DNA of 64,000 nucleotides from HGM11525 sp036307445. GTDB lineage: Bacteria > Bacillota > Clostridia > UBA1381. Of this stretch, positions 26,335-35,529 are shown piece after piece (position 1 is the stretch's first letter; each line of letters starts with the position of its first letter). The position numbers and the translations under genes are program-made. Below the pieces are notes generated by a model, which searched no databases, was not told the origin of the DNA, and saw nothing but the letters and a program-made list of their open reading frames with translations. The DNA lies in assembly GCA_036307445.1 (NCBI GenBank), contig JAXJXP010000037.1, positions 1 through 64,000 on the forward strand, given 5' to 3'.

Positions 26335-26787
26335 TTAATAGTATTTGTAATTAACAGGCGTGCTGTTCAAAACTTCGAGATAGCGCTCAGCTTCTTTAAC
26401 GGCAGAGGGGAGTGAAAGAGAAAGATAATTTCCGCATTCAATTTCCGATGCTCCGAAAACCTCGCCCTCGTGCGCAATTATTTTAGCAAGTGATGACTTG
26501 ATTTCTGTAAGTACTTTATCGTTATCTGCGTTTCTTACTAAAAGATAAAAGCCTGTCTGACACCCCATAGGTCCGAAATACAGAATATCAAGGTCTGTAT
26601 TTCTTATATAAGTGGAGAACATATGCTCAAAGGTGTGCATAGTAACATTATCCATAAATTCGTGCGAGTTTGGCTTTCTTGTGCGCATATCAAAGGTCGT
26701 AATATCACCATCTATTCTTGATATATAAAGTCCTTCACCAAAGCGCCTATGATCTACCATAAAGCTGGCATTTTGTTTTATATCCAT
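26335..26787 (-). CDS. luxS: S-ribosylhomocysteine lyase
   Basis: Cleaves S-ribosylhomocysteine to homocysteine and the autoinducer-2 precursor DPD. The 150 residues contain the metal site H51-x3-H55 (HTFEH) and C118 (IECGNY) and the catalytic C76 in GPMGCQTGFYL; Gln replaces the usual Arg in GCRTGFY. A TTGAAA-N17-TATACT promoter lies upstream. No lsr-type uptake genes are near, so the gene can be explained by methyl recycling alone. Confidence 0.93.
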   Translation of the reverse strand: MDIKQNASFMVDHRRFGEGLYISRIDGDITTFDMRTRKPNSHEFMDNVTMHTFEHMFSTYIRNTDLDILYFGPMGCQTGFYLLVRNADNDKVLTEIKSSLAKIIAHEGEVFGASEIECGNYLSLSLPSAVKEAERYLEVLNSTPVNYKYY

Positions 26788-26829
26788 AATTACTTTTACC
26801 TTTCCGACGGCCTTTTGCCACCTTGATAA

Positions 26830-26858
26830 AGTATACCATAAACTTTAACCAATTTCAA
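26830..26858 (-). promoter_or_regulatory. luxS-mtnN promoter
   Basis: Minus strand TTGAAA (26858-26853), 17 bases, TATACT (26835-26830). Confidence 0.7.
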
Positions 26859-26862
26859 GTTA

Positions 26863-27678
26863 TTATTTCAGCATATTGGAAAGCTCGGGAAGTACTTTCT
26901 CAAACTGTGCACCGTACCAATGTTTGCTGTCGGTGGTCTCTATGCACATAAGAGTAAAGTTAGCTGCAATTTTTGCGGCTTCTGTAATAATCTTGCCGTT
27001 TAGCAAAGCACCGGTAAACGCAGATGCATAAATATCTCCTGTTCCGTGGCAACCGCCGGTAAGCTTTTTGTGCTCGTAATAGGTGAGAGTATCTTCTTGG
27101 AGAACAACAACACCGGTAGACAGGTCGTTGTAGCTGACACCGGTTAAAACAATTGTACCGTTGCAGAATTTTCTGAGCTCTGTAAGCAATAGGTCTATAT
27201 ATGTACTGTCATAATCTTCTTTGTAGTCAATACCTGTCATAAAGCAGGCTTCGGTAATGTTGGGGATAATAATATCCGCCTTTGCACAAAGCTTTTTCAT
27301 TGCTATAACAAAGTCAGTATCAAAGCCTGCATAAAGCTTGCCTCTATCGCCCATTACCGGGTCAACTATACTGATGGCATTGGAGCTTTGTACTATATCC
27401 AATACATAATCAATTTGTTTTATACTGCCAAGATAGCCTGTATATACGGCATCAAAGCTAATATTCTCCTTTTTCCAATGTTCAGCGATTTTCGGTATAT
27501 CGTCGGTAAGGTCGCGGAAGGTGTATCCACTAAACCCGCCTGTATGAGTAGAAAGTACTGCTGAGGGAAGAATGCACGTTTCAACACCGCACACCGAAAT
27601 TATCGGCAATGCCACTGTAAGCGAGCATTGTCCCACGCATGAAATATCCTGTATTGTAAGAACTCGTTTATATGTCAT
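26863..27678 (-). CDS. Pyridoxal/pyridoxamine kinase
   Basis: Ribokinase-family kinase that salvages B6 vitamers to pyridoxal phosphate. The 271 residues contain VLTIQDISCVGQCSLTVALP at the N-terminus, VVDP-like SIVDPVMGDRGKLY near 105, and the anion-hole KKLTGGCHGTGDIYASAF near 215, all PdxY/PdxK-like. It is the last gene of the minus-strand run from 33005; gap to the preceding SGNH gene is 17 bases. It should be assigned to pdxK or pdxY only with phylogeny. Confidence 0.85.
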   Translation of the reverse strand: MTYKRVLTIQDISCVGQCSLTVALPIISVCGVETCILPSAVLSTHTGGFSGYTFRDLTDDIPKIAEHWKKENISFDAVYTGYLGSIKQIDYVLDIVQSSNAISIVDPVMGDRGKLYAGFDTDFVIAMKKLCAKADIIIPNITEACFMTGIDYKEDYDSTYIDLLLTELRKFCNGTIVLTGVSYNDLSTGVVVLQEDTLTYYEHKKLTGGCHGTGDIYASAFTGALLNGKIITEAAKIAANFTLMCIETTDSKHWYGAQFEKVLPELSNMLK

Positions 27679-27695
27679 AATTTGATTGTCTCCCG

Positions 27696-28727
27696 TTAGT
27701 TAAATTTCGGCGAATAGAAAAAGACATTATTATCGCCGTTGAATTCTCTTTTATATCTTTTCAGATTTGTATAGAAAGTATCATCAAGCGCTCTTTTGGG
27801 TGTTAAATCGGAAAGATAGTTTTGAGCAAAATATCTGCTGAATTTATCAGCGCCTCTATGATTTAGGTGTGCTCTGTCAAAGAAGTCTGTGGTAATATCA
27901 AGACCGATTTCATCAAAATATTCGTTGCAGTATATAAATTCTATATCATTTTCTTTTGCAATGTTGCGTACACGTTCAAAATATCCTCGTTCACCGTCAT
28001 TTTCATTAAGCGGAGTTTTGACAATCATAAGCCTGACATTTTCATCCTTACAAAGCCTGATAATATTTTTGAGCCATAACTCATTCTTGTCTGAGGAGGG
28101 AGTTGCGATATAGTTAGTATCTGAATTTCTGACAAGGTCTGTTGCGGTAGATGTAAGCATACAGTAACCATAGAGATAATCACTAAGCTCGGATGGCTTA
28201 AAATTAAAGTCCTGACTTGTAAGCTCACTCCAACGTGAATGATATTTGGTAAATTTAAAAAGCAAATCAAAGCGTTCCCCTTTTGGAGCTGACTCTTTTA
28301 TCATTTTGAGTTTGTTGATACCAAAGGGAAAATCGTCGGTAAATGTATAGTTTGTACCTTCATCTGCATACTCGTCTGTAAGAGAGAATGAGAAAGAGTC
28401 AAGCACGATAAGAGAAGGCTTTTGTCTTTTAATAGCCTCTTTGATATAGTAATAGGTTGCCCAAAGCGGTTGCTTTTGGGTGGCGATAGTATATGACGAA
28501 AGCCCTGTTTCCTCGCCTATCACAAGCGGATTAAAACTGCAGTATGCATGTGAAGAACCGCAGAATATCACATCATATTTGTCAGGCTCAGAGTTAAAGA
28601 AACCTTGTATTTTAGTTGTCATATTCCACCAACCGCTAATTGTCTTTCTTGCTAAAATGCGGTCAATGCCAACAAAGAGAAAGGTAGCAATCAGCAGAAA
28701 TAAAACGGCACGAAATAGCTTCTTCAT
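27696..28727 (-). CDS. SGNH/AlgX-like protein paired with an MBOAT acyltransferase
   Basis: About 343 residues: one N-terminal membrane anchor (residues 5-23), then an extracytoplasmic SGNH-hydrolase-like domain with the serine block FCGSSHAYCSF near 57 and the catalytic D-x2-H in FFDRAHLNHRGADKFS near 285. Partners of MBOAT proteins (DltD, AlgX/AlgJ) have this layout and move acyl groups to surface polymers. A TTG lies in frame at 28739, but GGAGG five bases before the ATG at 28727 decides the start. The acceptor is unknown. Confidence 0.75.
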   Translation of the reverse strand: MKKLFRAVLFLLIATFLFVGIDRILARKTISGWWNMTTKIQGFFNSEPDKYDVIFCGSSHAYCSFNPLVIGEETGLSSYTIATQKQPLWATYYYIKEAIKRQKPSLIVLDSFSFSLTDEYADEGTNYTFTDDFPFGINKLKMIKESAPKGERFDLLFKFTKYHSRWSELTSQDFNFKPSELSDYLYGYCMLTSTATDLVRNSDTNYIATPSSDKNELWLKNIIRLCKDENVRLMIVKTPLNENDGERGYFERVRNIAKENDIEFIYCNEYFDEIGLDITTDFFDRAHLNHRGADKFSRYFAQNYLSDLTPKRALDDTFYTNLKRYKREFNGDNNVFFYSPKFN

Positions 28728-28741
28728 TTTGTCCTCCAAAA

Positions 28742-30214
28742 TCAGAACTGAAAATATATAAATTGCGACGAGGAATAACCTGCGCCGTATATTCCAAACA
28801 CCAATGTCGCAAAGAGCAACATAAGAATAAGTGCAAATCGGGGTATGATGTGCATTTTGAGTATCGCAGTATTTGCCCCGATGTTGCGGTATTTAAGTGT
28901 ATCTGCTACTAAAAGTACGACGATGGACGCAATTAACACACATAAATCTGCAGTATCAAGTCCCATTTCAATAAGACCGCCTCCAAGTAATAGCTCAGGT
29001 CTGAAATCCAAGAGGATTTTGCGTATAATAAACATTGCCGACGAAAGTGTTTCTGCACGAAAGAAAATCCATGCAAAGCAAACTATTATAAAGGTTATAA
29101 TTACTTGGAAAACAGGATAATACGGTCTGTTTCGTTTCATTCCCATAAGGTCTGCTATGAGATGTCTTGTATTTTTTGTAATGTCGCCTAAAATTCTTGC
29201 AGCTCCGTGTACAAAACCCCATACAACGTAATTCCAGCTTGCACCATGCCATAAACCACTTACCAGGAATACGGTGAAAATATTAAAGTATTTTCTTGCC
29301 GTTCCTTTGCGGTTTCCGCCTAATGGTATATAGAGATAATCACGGAACCAGCCTGTTAATGAAATGTGCCACCTGCTCCAGAAATCTGCAATTGAACGTG
29401 CAAAATACGGTACGTTAAAGTTTTCCATAAGTTCCATACCCATAACTCTTGCTGCACCTCTTGCAATTGTGGTATAGCTGTTAAAATCACAGTATATCTG
29501 CACTGCAAATAGAATTGTAGCAACAACAAAATGAAAACCATAGAAGGAGTTTACATTGCCGTAAACTGTATCAACCAATATTGCGGCTCTGTCTGCAATT
29601 ACAATTTTTTGGAAAAAGCCCCATAACATCAATAAAAGTCCGCTTACCATACGGTCATAATTAAAATGGTGTTTTTCACTTAGCTGATGCAGAAGATTTT
29701 TTGACCTTTCGATAGGTCCTGCGACAAGTTGAGGGAAGAAGGATACAAAAAGAGCATATTTTAATATATTCTTCTCGTGCTTAATGTCGCCACGGTAAAC
29801 ATCCATTGTATAGCCTAAAGCCTGAAAGGTATAAAAGGAAATACCAACAGGCAAAATAACATCAAATCTCACGTTTACAGGTGACAGGTTAAGAACAGAA
29901 AGGAGATTGTTTATGTTATCTACAGTAAATGTGAAGTACTTAAAGAAGAACAAAATCAGCAGGTTTACTGCAAAATTCAGTCCGACTGCGGCTTTTCGGT
30001 AAGTCTGGTTGCTTGTTCTGTCAATAACAGCACCTCCAAGCCATGTAAATACTGTTGATGCCGCCATCAAAAGTGCATACTGCGGGTTCCAGCACATATA
30101 AAAATAATAGCTTGCACTGAGTAGCCAGAGGTATCTTGCTTTGTGAGGTATGATAAAATAAAGGAGAGTTACTATCGGAAAAAAGATAAGAAACTCTAAT
30201 GAATTAAAAAGCAT
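28742..30214 (-). CDS. MBOAT family O-acyltransferase (AlgI/DltB-like)
   Basis: Multi-spanning membrane acyltransferase of 490 residues. It has the AlgI-type features FDVILPVGISFYTFQALGY near 120, FPQLVAGPIER near 155 and FWSRWHISLTGWFRDYLYIP near 275, and the active-site histidine region SGLWHGASWNYVVWG near 317. It overlaps nothing but lies 14 bases from the SGNH gene and 18 bases from mnmG. Together with the SGNH protein it probably acylates a cell-envelope polysaccharide or teichoic acid; the substrate cannot be read from sequence. Confidence 0.88.
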   Translation of the reverse strand: MLFNSLEFLIFFPIVTLLYFIIPHKARYLWLLSASYYFYMCWNPQYALLMAASTVFTWLGGAVIDRTSNQTYRKAAVGLNFAVNLLILFFFKYFTFTVDNINNLLSVLNLSPVNVRFDVILPVGISFYTFQALGYTMDVYRGDIKHEKNILKYALFVSFFPQLVAGPIERSKNLLHQLSEKHHFNYDRMVSGLLLMLWGFFQKIVIADRAAILVDTVYGNVNSFYGFHFVVATILFAVQIYCDFNSYTTIARGAARVMGMELMENFNVPYFARSIADFWSRWHISLTGWFRDYLYIPLGGNRKGTARKYFNIFTVFLVSGLWHGASWNYVVWGFVHGAARILGDITKNTRHLIADLMGMKRNRPYYPVFQVIITFIIVCFAWIFFRAETLSSAMFIIRKILLDFRPELLLGGGLIEMGLDTADLCVLIASIVVLLVADTLKYRNIGANTAILKMHIIPRFALILMLLFATLVFGIYGAGYSSSQFIYFQF

Positions 30215-30232
30215 AATAACCTCCTTGAAAGT

Positions 30233-32101
30233 TTATTTTCCATTTGCCTCAAGCCATACGATAAGCACAGAAATATCAGAGGGCGATACGCCTGATATTC
30301 TCGATGCCTGACCGAGTGAGCTTGGTTTAATTTTGTCAAGCTTTTGCCTTGCTTCTATGCGCAAGCCATAAATTGAGTGATAGTCAATGTCACGAGGAAG
30401 TGGTCTTGTATCAAGCTTTTTTACCTGTTCTGCCTGCTGTTTCTGACGTTTTATGTAACCGTCATACTTGATTTTGATTTCAACCTCTTCGCAAACCGCA
30501 TCAGGAAGAGTAGGACGGTTGGGGTCAACTTCAGCAAGTAAATTATAAGTCAGCTCAGGTCTTCTTATAGCATCACTCATACGAAGTCCTGTTGAAACTG
30601 TGCTTCCGCCTGCTGCTTCTAATATGGGATTTATAACCTTTGGTGAAAGTACGATTGAGTCAATCCTCTTTAGCTCATCATTTATAAGCTGCTGCTTTTC
30701 TAAGAATTTCTGGTACCGTTCTTCACTTATCAATCCTACGCGGTAGCCTATCGGTGTAAGTCTCTCGTCAGCATTGTCCTGACGCAGAAGCAGCCTGTAT
30801 TCAGAACGTGATGTCATCATACGGTAAGGCTCGTTTGTGCCTTTGGTAACAAGGTCATCAACTAATGTACCTATATACCCGTCCTCACGAAGAAGTATCA
30901 TCGGTTCTTTATTAGCAAGCTTAAGTGCAGCATTTATACCTGCAACGAGACCTTGTGCTCCTGCTTCCTCATAGCCGCTTGTGCCGTTAAACTGCCCTGC
31001 ACCATAAAGACCTGAAATGCTCTTAAATTCCAAGGTTTGATAAAGCTCTGTCGGGTCGCAGCAATCATATTCTATTGCATATGCAGGGCGCATAATTTCA
31101 ACATCCTGTAAGCCCTTGATTGTTCTTAACATTTTAAGCTGAACGTCTTCTGGAAGACCTGTTGAAATACCCTGTGCATACATTTCCCTTGTATCAAGTC
31201 CCATTGGTTCAATAAATAGCTGATGTCTGGGTTTGTCCGAAAAACGAACAACCTTATCCTCGATAGATGGACAGTAACGTGCTCCGACACCGTTTACTCG
31301 ACCGGAGTACATAGGTGCTTTTTCTATATTGTCAAGGATTATTTTGTGCGTTTCTTCGTTAGTGTATGTAAGATAACAGCAAGCAAGATTTTCGCCGGCA
31401 TTCTCTGTTTCAAAAGAGAATGGAGTGATTTTTTCGTCGCCGTTTTCCTCTTCCATTTCATCAAAACGCAGGGAATCTGCGTGTATTCTTGCAGGAGTAC
31501 CTGTTTTGAAACGTCGCAGAGTAATGCCCAGCTTCTTCAAATTTTCCGATAATTCATTAGAGGGGAAGGTTCCGTCAGGGCCGCTTTCCCTTTCATAATC
31601 GCCTATCAGGATTTTTCCCTTCAGGTAAGTGCCTGAACAGATAATAACAGCTTTTGCACCGTAAACTGTACCCAGATGTGTCTTAACTGCGCAAACTGCA
31701 CCGTTTTCAACAATCACATCACAAATTTCAGCTTGTTTAAGTTGGAGCAAAGGCTGGGTTTCAAGCCTTCTTTTCATTTCTCTATGATATGTTTTGCGGT
31801 CAATCTGGGCGCGGAGTGAGTGTACTGCAGGGCCTTTGCCTCGGTTTAACATTTTTGATTGTATAAAGGAGGCATCTGCCGCTTTTCCCATTTCGCCGCC
31901 GAGTGCGTCGATTTCTCGTACCAAGTGTCCCTTGGCGGTACCGCCGATGCTGGGGTTGCAGGGGAGATTTCCGACTGCATCAAGACTTATTGAAAATATG
32001 ACTGTACGCATACCAAGCCGCGCTGCCGCTAATGCCGCCTCACAGCCTGCGTGTCCTGCGCCTATAACCGCTACGTCAAAATTTGCTATTGTGTCCTGCA
32101 A
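30233..32101 (-). CDS. mnmG: tRNA uridine-5-carboxymethylaminomethyl modification enzyme MnmG
   Basis: FAD protein that with MnmE installs the cmnm5 group at U34 of certain tRNAs. The 622 residues start with DVAVIGAGHAGCEAALAAAR (FAD Rossmann motif), then GNLPCNPSIGGTAKGHLVRE with an essential-cysteine region, and finish with the MnmE-binding helical domain (LGQASRISGVSPSDISVL). mnmE lies elsewhere in this window (53364). It starts one base after the DUF624 gene, so the two are coupled. Confidence 0.96.
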   Translation of the reverse strand: MQDTIANFDVAVIGAGHAGCEAALAAARLGMRTVIFSISLDAVGNLPCNPSIGGTAKGHLVREIDALGGEMGKAADASFIQSKMLNRGKGPAVHSLRAQIDRKTYHREMKRRLETQPLLQLKQAEICDVIVENGAVCAVKTHLGTVYGAKAVIICSGTYLKGKILIGDYERESGPDGTFPSNELSENLKKLGITLRRFKTGTPARIHADSLRFDEMEEENGDEKITPFSFETENAGENLACCYLTYTNEETHKIILDNIEKAPMYSGRVNGVGARYCPSIEDKVVRFSDKPRHQLFIEPMGLDTREMYAQGISTGLPEDVQLKMLRTIKGLQDVEIMRPAYAIEYDCCDPTELYQTLEFKSISGLYGAGQFNGTSGYEEAGAQGLVAGINAALKLANKEPMILLREDGYIGTLVDDLVTKGTNEPYRMMTSRSEYRLLLRQDNADERLTPIGYRVGLISEERYQKFLEKQQLINDELKRIDSIVLSPKVINPILEAAGGSTVSTGLRMSDAIRRPELTYNLLAEVDPNRPTLPDAVCEEVEIKIKYDGYIKRQKQQAEQVKKLDTRPLPRDIDYHSIYGLRIEARQKLDKIKPSSLGQASRISGVSPSDISVLIVWLEANGK

Positions 32102-32102
32102 A

Positions 32103-33005
32103 TTATTCCTCTCCTTTGCCTACGCTCGTTGATGTGTTGTCGCTAAATATCTGTTCCTCTGCTCCATCCTCTTTTTGCTCAAGGGTTGACAATATTTTTT
32201 TTGAAATTGCGCGTGATGCTGAATACTCTATTGGAAATCTTGCAAGCGAAATTCCGATTATAAAATCAAGCATCAATATAAGCAGAGGATTAGGAATGAA
32301 TGTAAACATTACAAAATTTAATGTGACTGCCAATGCAAGCAGAAAAATACACATTGGCATATTTGCTGCTGCAAAGATAAACGCATTTTTAAACAGCTGA
32401 ACTGTGCTGCTTTTGAAGGTTACCATAAACTGATAAACATATAAATGCATTATAGTATAAAGGAAAGTTATTGTAGTCAGCAGTGAGAGAATAATCATCC
32501 ATATTAATGAGCCTGAAGCTAAATACTCAGAGAGATAAACACTATATGCAATAACAATTAAAGCTACAAAGACTGTATCGACAATTGAAAGAATAATTCC
32601 CTGCTTGAAGTTTTCCTTGAATTTATCCTTGAAGTCGGAAAGAACCCACGTATGTTCTGCTCTTGTAAAGCATCGTGTTATGTATGCATATGCAGCAGAA
32701 GCAGGACCGCTTCCAAACAGAACAAACATCATTACTGCAAACATTGCTCTGATTATCAGGGAAATAAATGTAGCCTCATCGGTAACTGCATCGTAAACAA
32801 GGCTAACTAAAAAATCGGTTGGTGAAAGGAAAAACATAATCACCATAAAAGGGATACTTGCAATAAAGTGAAGCATATTTACCTGCAAAAGCTTCCAAAA
32901 TTTTCTAAAAAACATTTCGAAGTATCTGAATATACCCTTTTTTTCGGGTGCGTCCTTTGCAACACCAGGTCCGGGTTTTGAATAATTATCGCCAAAAAGT
33001 CCCAT
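32103..33005 (-). CDS. DUF624 (YesL family) membrane protein
   Basis: 300 residues with about six hydrophobic segments and cytoplasmic, charged ends. The N-terminal MGLFGDNYSKPGPGVAKD is typical of YesL-type proteins in Clostridia. In Bacillus such genes lie near carbohydrate uptake genes, but function is unknown. Here it leads the operon DUF624-mnmG-MBOAT-SGNH-pyridoxal kinase, transcribed from the palindromic promoter at 33042-33075. Start ATG; the ribosome site is a moderate AAGGAGC. Confidence 0.8.
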   Translation of the reverse strand: MGLFGDNYSKPGPGVAKDAPEKKGIFRYFEMFFRKFWKLLQVNMLHFIASIPFMVIMFFLSPTDFLVSLVYDAVTDEATFISLIIRAMFAVMMFVLFGSGPASAAYAYITRCFTRAEHTWVLSDFKDKFKENFKQGIILSIVDTVFVALIVIAYSVYLSEYLASGSLIWMIILSLLTTITFLYTIMHLYVYQFMVTFKSSTVQLFKNAFIFAAANMPMCIFLLALAVTLNFVMFTFIPNPLLILMLDFIIGISLARFPIEYSASRAISKKILSTLEQKEDGAEEQIFSDNTSTSVGKGEE

Positions 33006-33041
33006 TTAAATCAATGCTCCTTACCGAAAGGTTTTATTTTT

Positions 33042-33075
33042 CTATTGTATCACATTTTGATTTGTGATACAATAG
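33042..33075. promoter_or_regulatory. Palindromic divergent promoter
   Basis: CTATTGTATCACA (33042-33054), 8 bases, TGTGATACAATAG (33063-33075): a perfect 13-bp inverted repeat. On the plus strand it reads TTGTAT-N17-TACAAT and, by symmetry, the same on the minus strand. One palindrome therefore supplies -35 and -10 boxes for both rluA and the DUF624 operon, and may also be an operator. Confidence 0.6.
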
Positions 33076-33106
33076 TAATTAAGAAAAAAGTTATGAGGAA
33101 AAGAGT

Positions 33107-34060
33107 ATGCGAGAGATAAAAATAAGCCGTAATGATGCTGGACAGCGTCTTGATAAATTTTTACATAAGCTTATGCCGTCTATTCCTGATTCTATGCTTT
33201 ATAAGGGTCTTAGAAAGGAATGTGTGCGTTTAAACGGCAAACATACAAAGGATGCAAGTGTAAAGCTTTTGGAAGGCGACATATTAAAGCTTTATTATAG
33301 TGATGAGTTTTTTGAGAAAAAGACAGATGACTCCTATAAAAAGCTTACCCCGAAGCTCACAATCGTATATGAAGATGAAAATTTACTGCTTACGGATAAG
33401 CCTCAGGGACTATGTGTTCACGAGGATGAATCAGGTGAGGGTGCAACCTTGATAGATTATATCAAATGCTATCTCTGGAAAAAAGGAGAATACTGTCCCG
33501 AAGAAGAGCAAAGCTTTGTGCCGGCACTTTGTAACCGTATTGACAGAAATACAAGAGGCATAGTGATTGCTGCTAAGAATGCGGAGGCACTTCGCATAAT
33601 GAATGAGAAAATAAAGGAACGTGAAATAGAAAAGTATTATATCTGTGCCGTAGACGGAATTATGAGCAAAAAGTCAGGCGAGCTTAGAGCTTTTTTGCGA
33701 CGGGATGAAAAGAAAAAGCAGGTGTATATCTACAATAAACCTGTTCCTGACGGAAAAACAATAATAACAGCGTACAAGGTGATTGCCGAGGGGGCAGGCC
33801 GTTCGCTTCTTGAGGTGGAGCTTAAAACGGGCAGAACCCATCAGATAAGAGCACATTTTGCATCAATCGGACATCCTCTTATTGGCGACGGTAAATACGG
33901 AAAAAATGAAATAAACAAAGAGGCAGGCATTTTTAGACAGGCGCTTTGTTCGCATAGGCTGAAATTTAATTTTAAAACTGATGCGGGGATTTTGGAATAT
34001 TTAAATGGACGAGAGTTTTCGATTGGAGAGATACCGTTTTATGACCTACTTAAAAAATGA
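33107..34060 (+). CDS. RluA family pseudouridine synthase
   Basis: Isomerises uridine to pseudouridine in rRNA or tRNA. The 317 residues start with an S4 RNA-binding domain (QRLDKFLHKLMP...VRLNGKHTKDASVKLLEGD) and continue with the catalytic domain, whose aspartate (about residue 146) lies in NRIDRNTRGIVIAAK, a variant of the usual HRLDRxTSG, and KTGRTHQIRAHFASIGHPLIGDGKYG near 245. Target base unknown. It shares a palindromic promoter with the divergent operon, and pflA starts inside its 3' end. Confidence 0.9.
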   Translation: MREIKISRNDAGQRLDKFLHKLMPSIPDSMLYKGLRKECVRLNGKHTKDASVKLLEGDILKLYYSDEFFEKKTDDSYKKLTPKLTIVYEDENLLLTDKPQGLCVHEDESGEGATLIDYIKCYLWKKGEYCPEEEQSFVPALCNRIDRNTRGIVIAAKNAEALRIMNEKIKEREIEKYYICAVDGIMSKKSGELRAFLRRDEKKKQVYIYNKPVPDGKTIITAYKVIAEGAGRSLLEVELKTGRTHQIRAHFASIGHPLIGDGKYGKNEINKEAGIFRQALCSHRLKFNFKTDAGILEYLNGREFSIGEIPFYDLLKK

Positions 34061-34802
34061 TGTTAAAGGAAGAATACATTCTACTGAAAGCTTTGGTACT
34101 GTTGACGGTCCCGGAATACGATTTGTTATTTTTATGCAGGGATGTCCTATGAGGTGTCTTTATTGTCATAATCCTGACACATGGGCATTTGACGGCGGGA
34201 AAGAAATGACGACAGGGGAGCTTTTGGAAGAATATGAGAAATGCCGTGCTTTTATGAGCGGAGGAATTACTGTAACGGGCGGAGAACCGCTTATGCAAAG
34301 AGAGTTTGTTACCAAGCTCTTTAAAGAAGCAAAAAACAGGGGAATTCATACTTGTATTGACACGTCAGGCGCAGGCTTTTTGTCTGAGATGGCAGGAGAG
34401 TTTGATGAGCTTATGGTAAACACCGATTTGGTTATGCTTGATATTAAGCATATTGATAATACAGAACATAAAAAGCTGACAGGAATGGGAAACAGGTCAA
34501 CACTTGATTTTGCAGAATATGTAAGCAGAAAAGGTGTTGATATATGGTTAAGACACGTTGTTGTACCCGGAATTACCGACAAAAAAGAGGACTGGTACAA
34601 TATAGGACTTTTTGCATCGAAGCTGTCTACACTTAAAGCTGTTGATGTACTTCCTTATCACGATATGGGAAAAACTAAGTATGAAGCGATGGGGCTTGAT
34701 TATCCTCTTAAGGATATATTGCCGCTTGACAAAAAGGTGGCAGCCGAGGCAAAAGAGATAATAATTGAGGGCTTGAAGCAGGGACTGAAGAAAGGCTATT
34801 GA
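34041..34802 (+). CDS. pflA: Pyruvate formate-lyase activating enzyme
   Basis: Radical SAM enzyme that creates the glycyl radical on pyruvate formate-lyase. The 253 residues carry the cluster motif C35-x3-C39-x2-C42 (GCPMRCLYCHN) after ESFGTVDGPGIRFVIF, and the SAM motif TVTGGEPLMQ near 88. A longer frame from 34005 exists, but GGAGAG before the ATG at 34041 sets the start, overlapping rluA by 20 bases. No pflB is in the window. The match is good for PflA; other glycyl-radical activases usually carry extra ferredoxin domains, absent here. Confidence 0.9.
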   Translation: MTYLKNDVKGRIHSTESFGTVDGPGIRFVIFMQGCPMRCLYCHNPDTWAFDGGKEMTTGELLEEYEKCRAFMSGGITVTGGEPLMQREFVTKLFKEAKNRGIHTCIDTSGAGFLSEMAGEFDELMVNTDLVMLDIKHIDNTEHKKLTGMGNRSTLDFAEYVSRKGVDIWLRHVVVPGITDKKEDWYNIGLFASKLSTLKAVDVLPYHDMGKTKYEAMGLDYPLKDILPLDKKVAAEAKEIIIEGLKQGLKKGY

Positions 34803-34829
34803 CATCATAAGATGCAATAGCCTTTTTTT
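34793..34829. terminator. Terminator between pflA and the Enzyme I-like gene
   Basis: AGGCTATTG / CAATAGCCT hairpin with T-run; the pflA stop codon is in the loop side. Confidence 0.75.
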
Positions 34830-35516
34830 CTATATTATAAGTATTCCTTCCTGCGCATCTATTTTAATTTCGGTGTTTTCAGGGATAGCATCGCCGTTTA
34901 TATTAACAGATGTAAGCATTGGAATATCCATCTTATTTGCAAGTATTGCGGTGTGCGAATTTTCGCTGGTGCTGAAAAGTACAACTCCTGCAATAAACTC
35001 TCTTTTTGGTAAAAGAAGCTCGCTTGGAGACAGGTCATCAGCGACAATTATTGACGGCTGGGTTAATATAGGAAAAGAGCGGCTTTCGTTATTTAATATT
35101 GCAATAACCCGTTCGCATATATCAAACACATCCAAACGTCGCTGACTTATATAACTATCGCCTGAATTGTCGAACATTCCTGCTAATTTGAGACAGGTAT
35201 CATACACAGCAGCTTCTGAAGAATACATTTTATTATCTATAATTGAGCAGACACTATCGGTGAACGTATCGTCCTCAAGCATCATCTGATGAATGTAGAA
35301 AATCATAGCGGCTGATTCACCAAGCTCTGCATATGCTTTTTCGTAAAGAAGGGCAAGCTCTTTTACGGCTATATATTTTGCAAGACGGAATCGGCTCTTT
35401 TCCGATTCTGCGTCTAAGATGGTTCGTATTTCAGGTTTGCCGTGGAGCTTAGAGTATAGCATTGGTTTTGCAGTAGCAGTGCCTTTTTTGTTTCCGATGC
35501 CGTGATATATTTTCAT
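34830..35516 (-). CDS. Stand-alone Enzyme I N-terminal (HPr-binding and phosphohistidine) domain
   Basis: 228 residues that correspond only to the first half of PTS Enzyme I. The start MKIYHGIGNKKGTATAKPML fits the first swivel strand, residues 35-145 the helical HPr-binding subdomain, and FSTSENSHTAILANKMDIPM holds the phospho-acceptor at H188, close to H189 of the E. coli enzyme. The PEP-binding barrel (about residues 260-570) is absent, and the frame ends cleanly at a terminator with no downstream remnant. Such a piece could exchange phosphate with HPr but not use PEP. It follows the CpXC gene by 13 bases. Confidence 0.75.
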   Translation of the reverse strand: MKIYHGIGNKKGTATAKPMLYSKLHGKPEIRTILDAESEKSRFRLAKYIAVKELALLYEKAYAELGESAAMIFYIHQMMLEDDTFTDSVCSIIDNKMYSSEAAVYDTCLKLAGMFDNSGDSYISQRRLDVFDICERVIAILNNESRSFPILTQPSIIVADDLSPSELLLPKREFIAGVVLFSTSENSHTAILANKMDIPMLTSVNINGDAIPENTEIKIDAQEGILII

Positions 35517-35529
35517 AAGAAAAGTCCTT

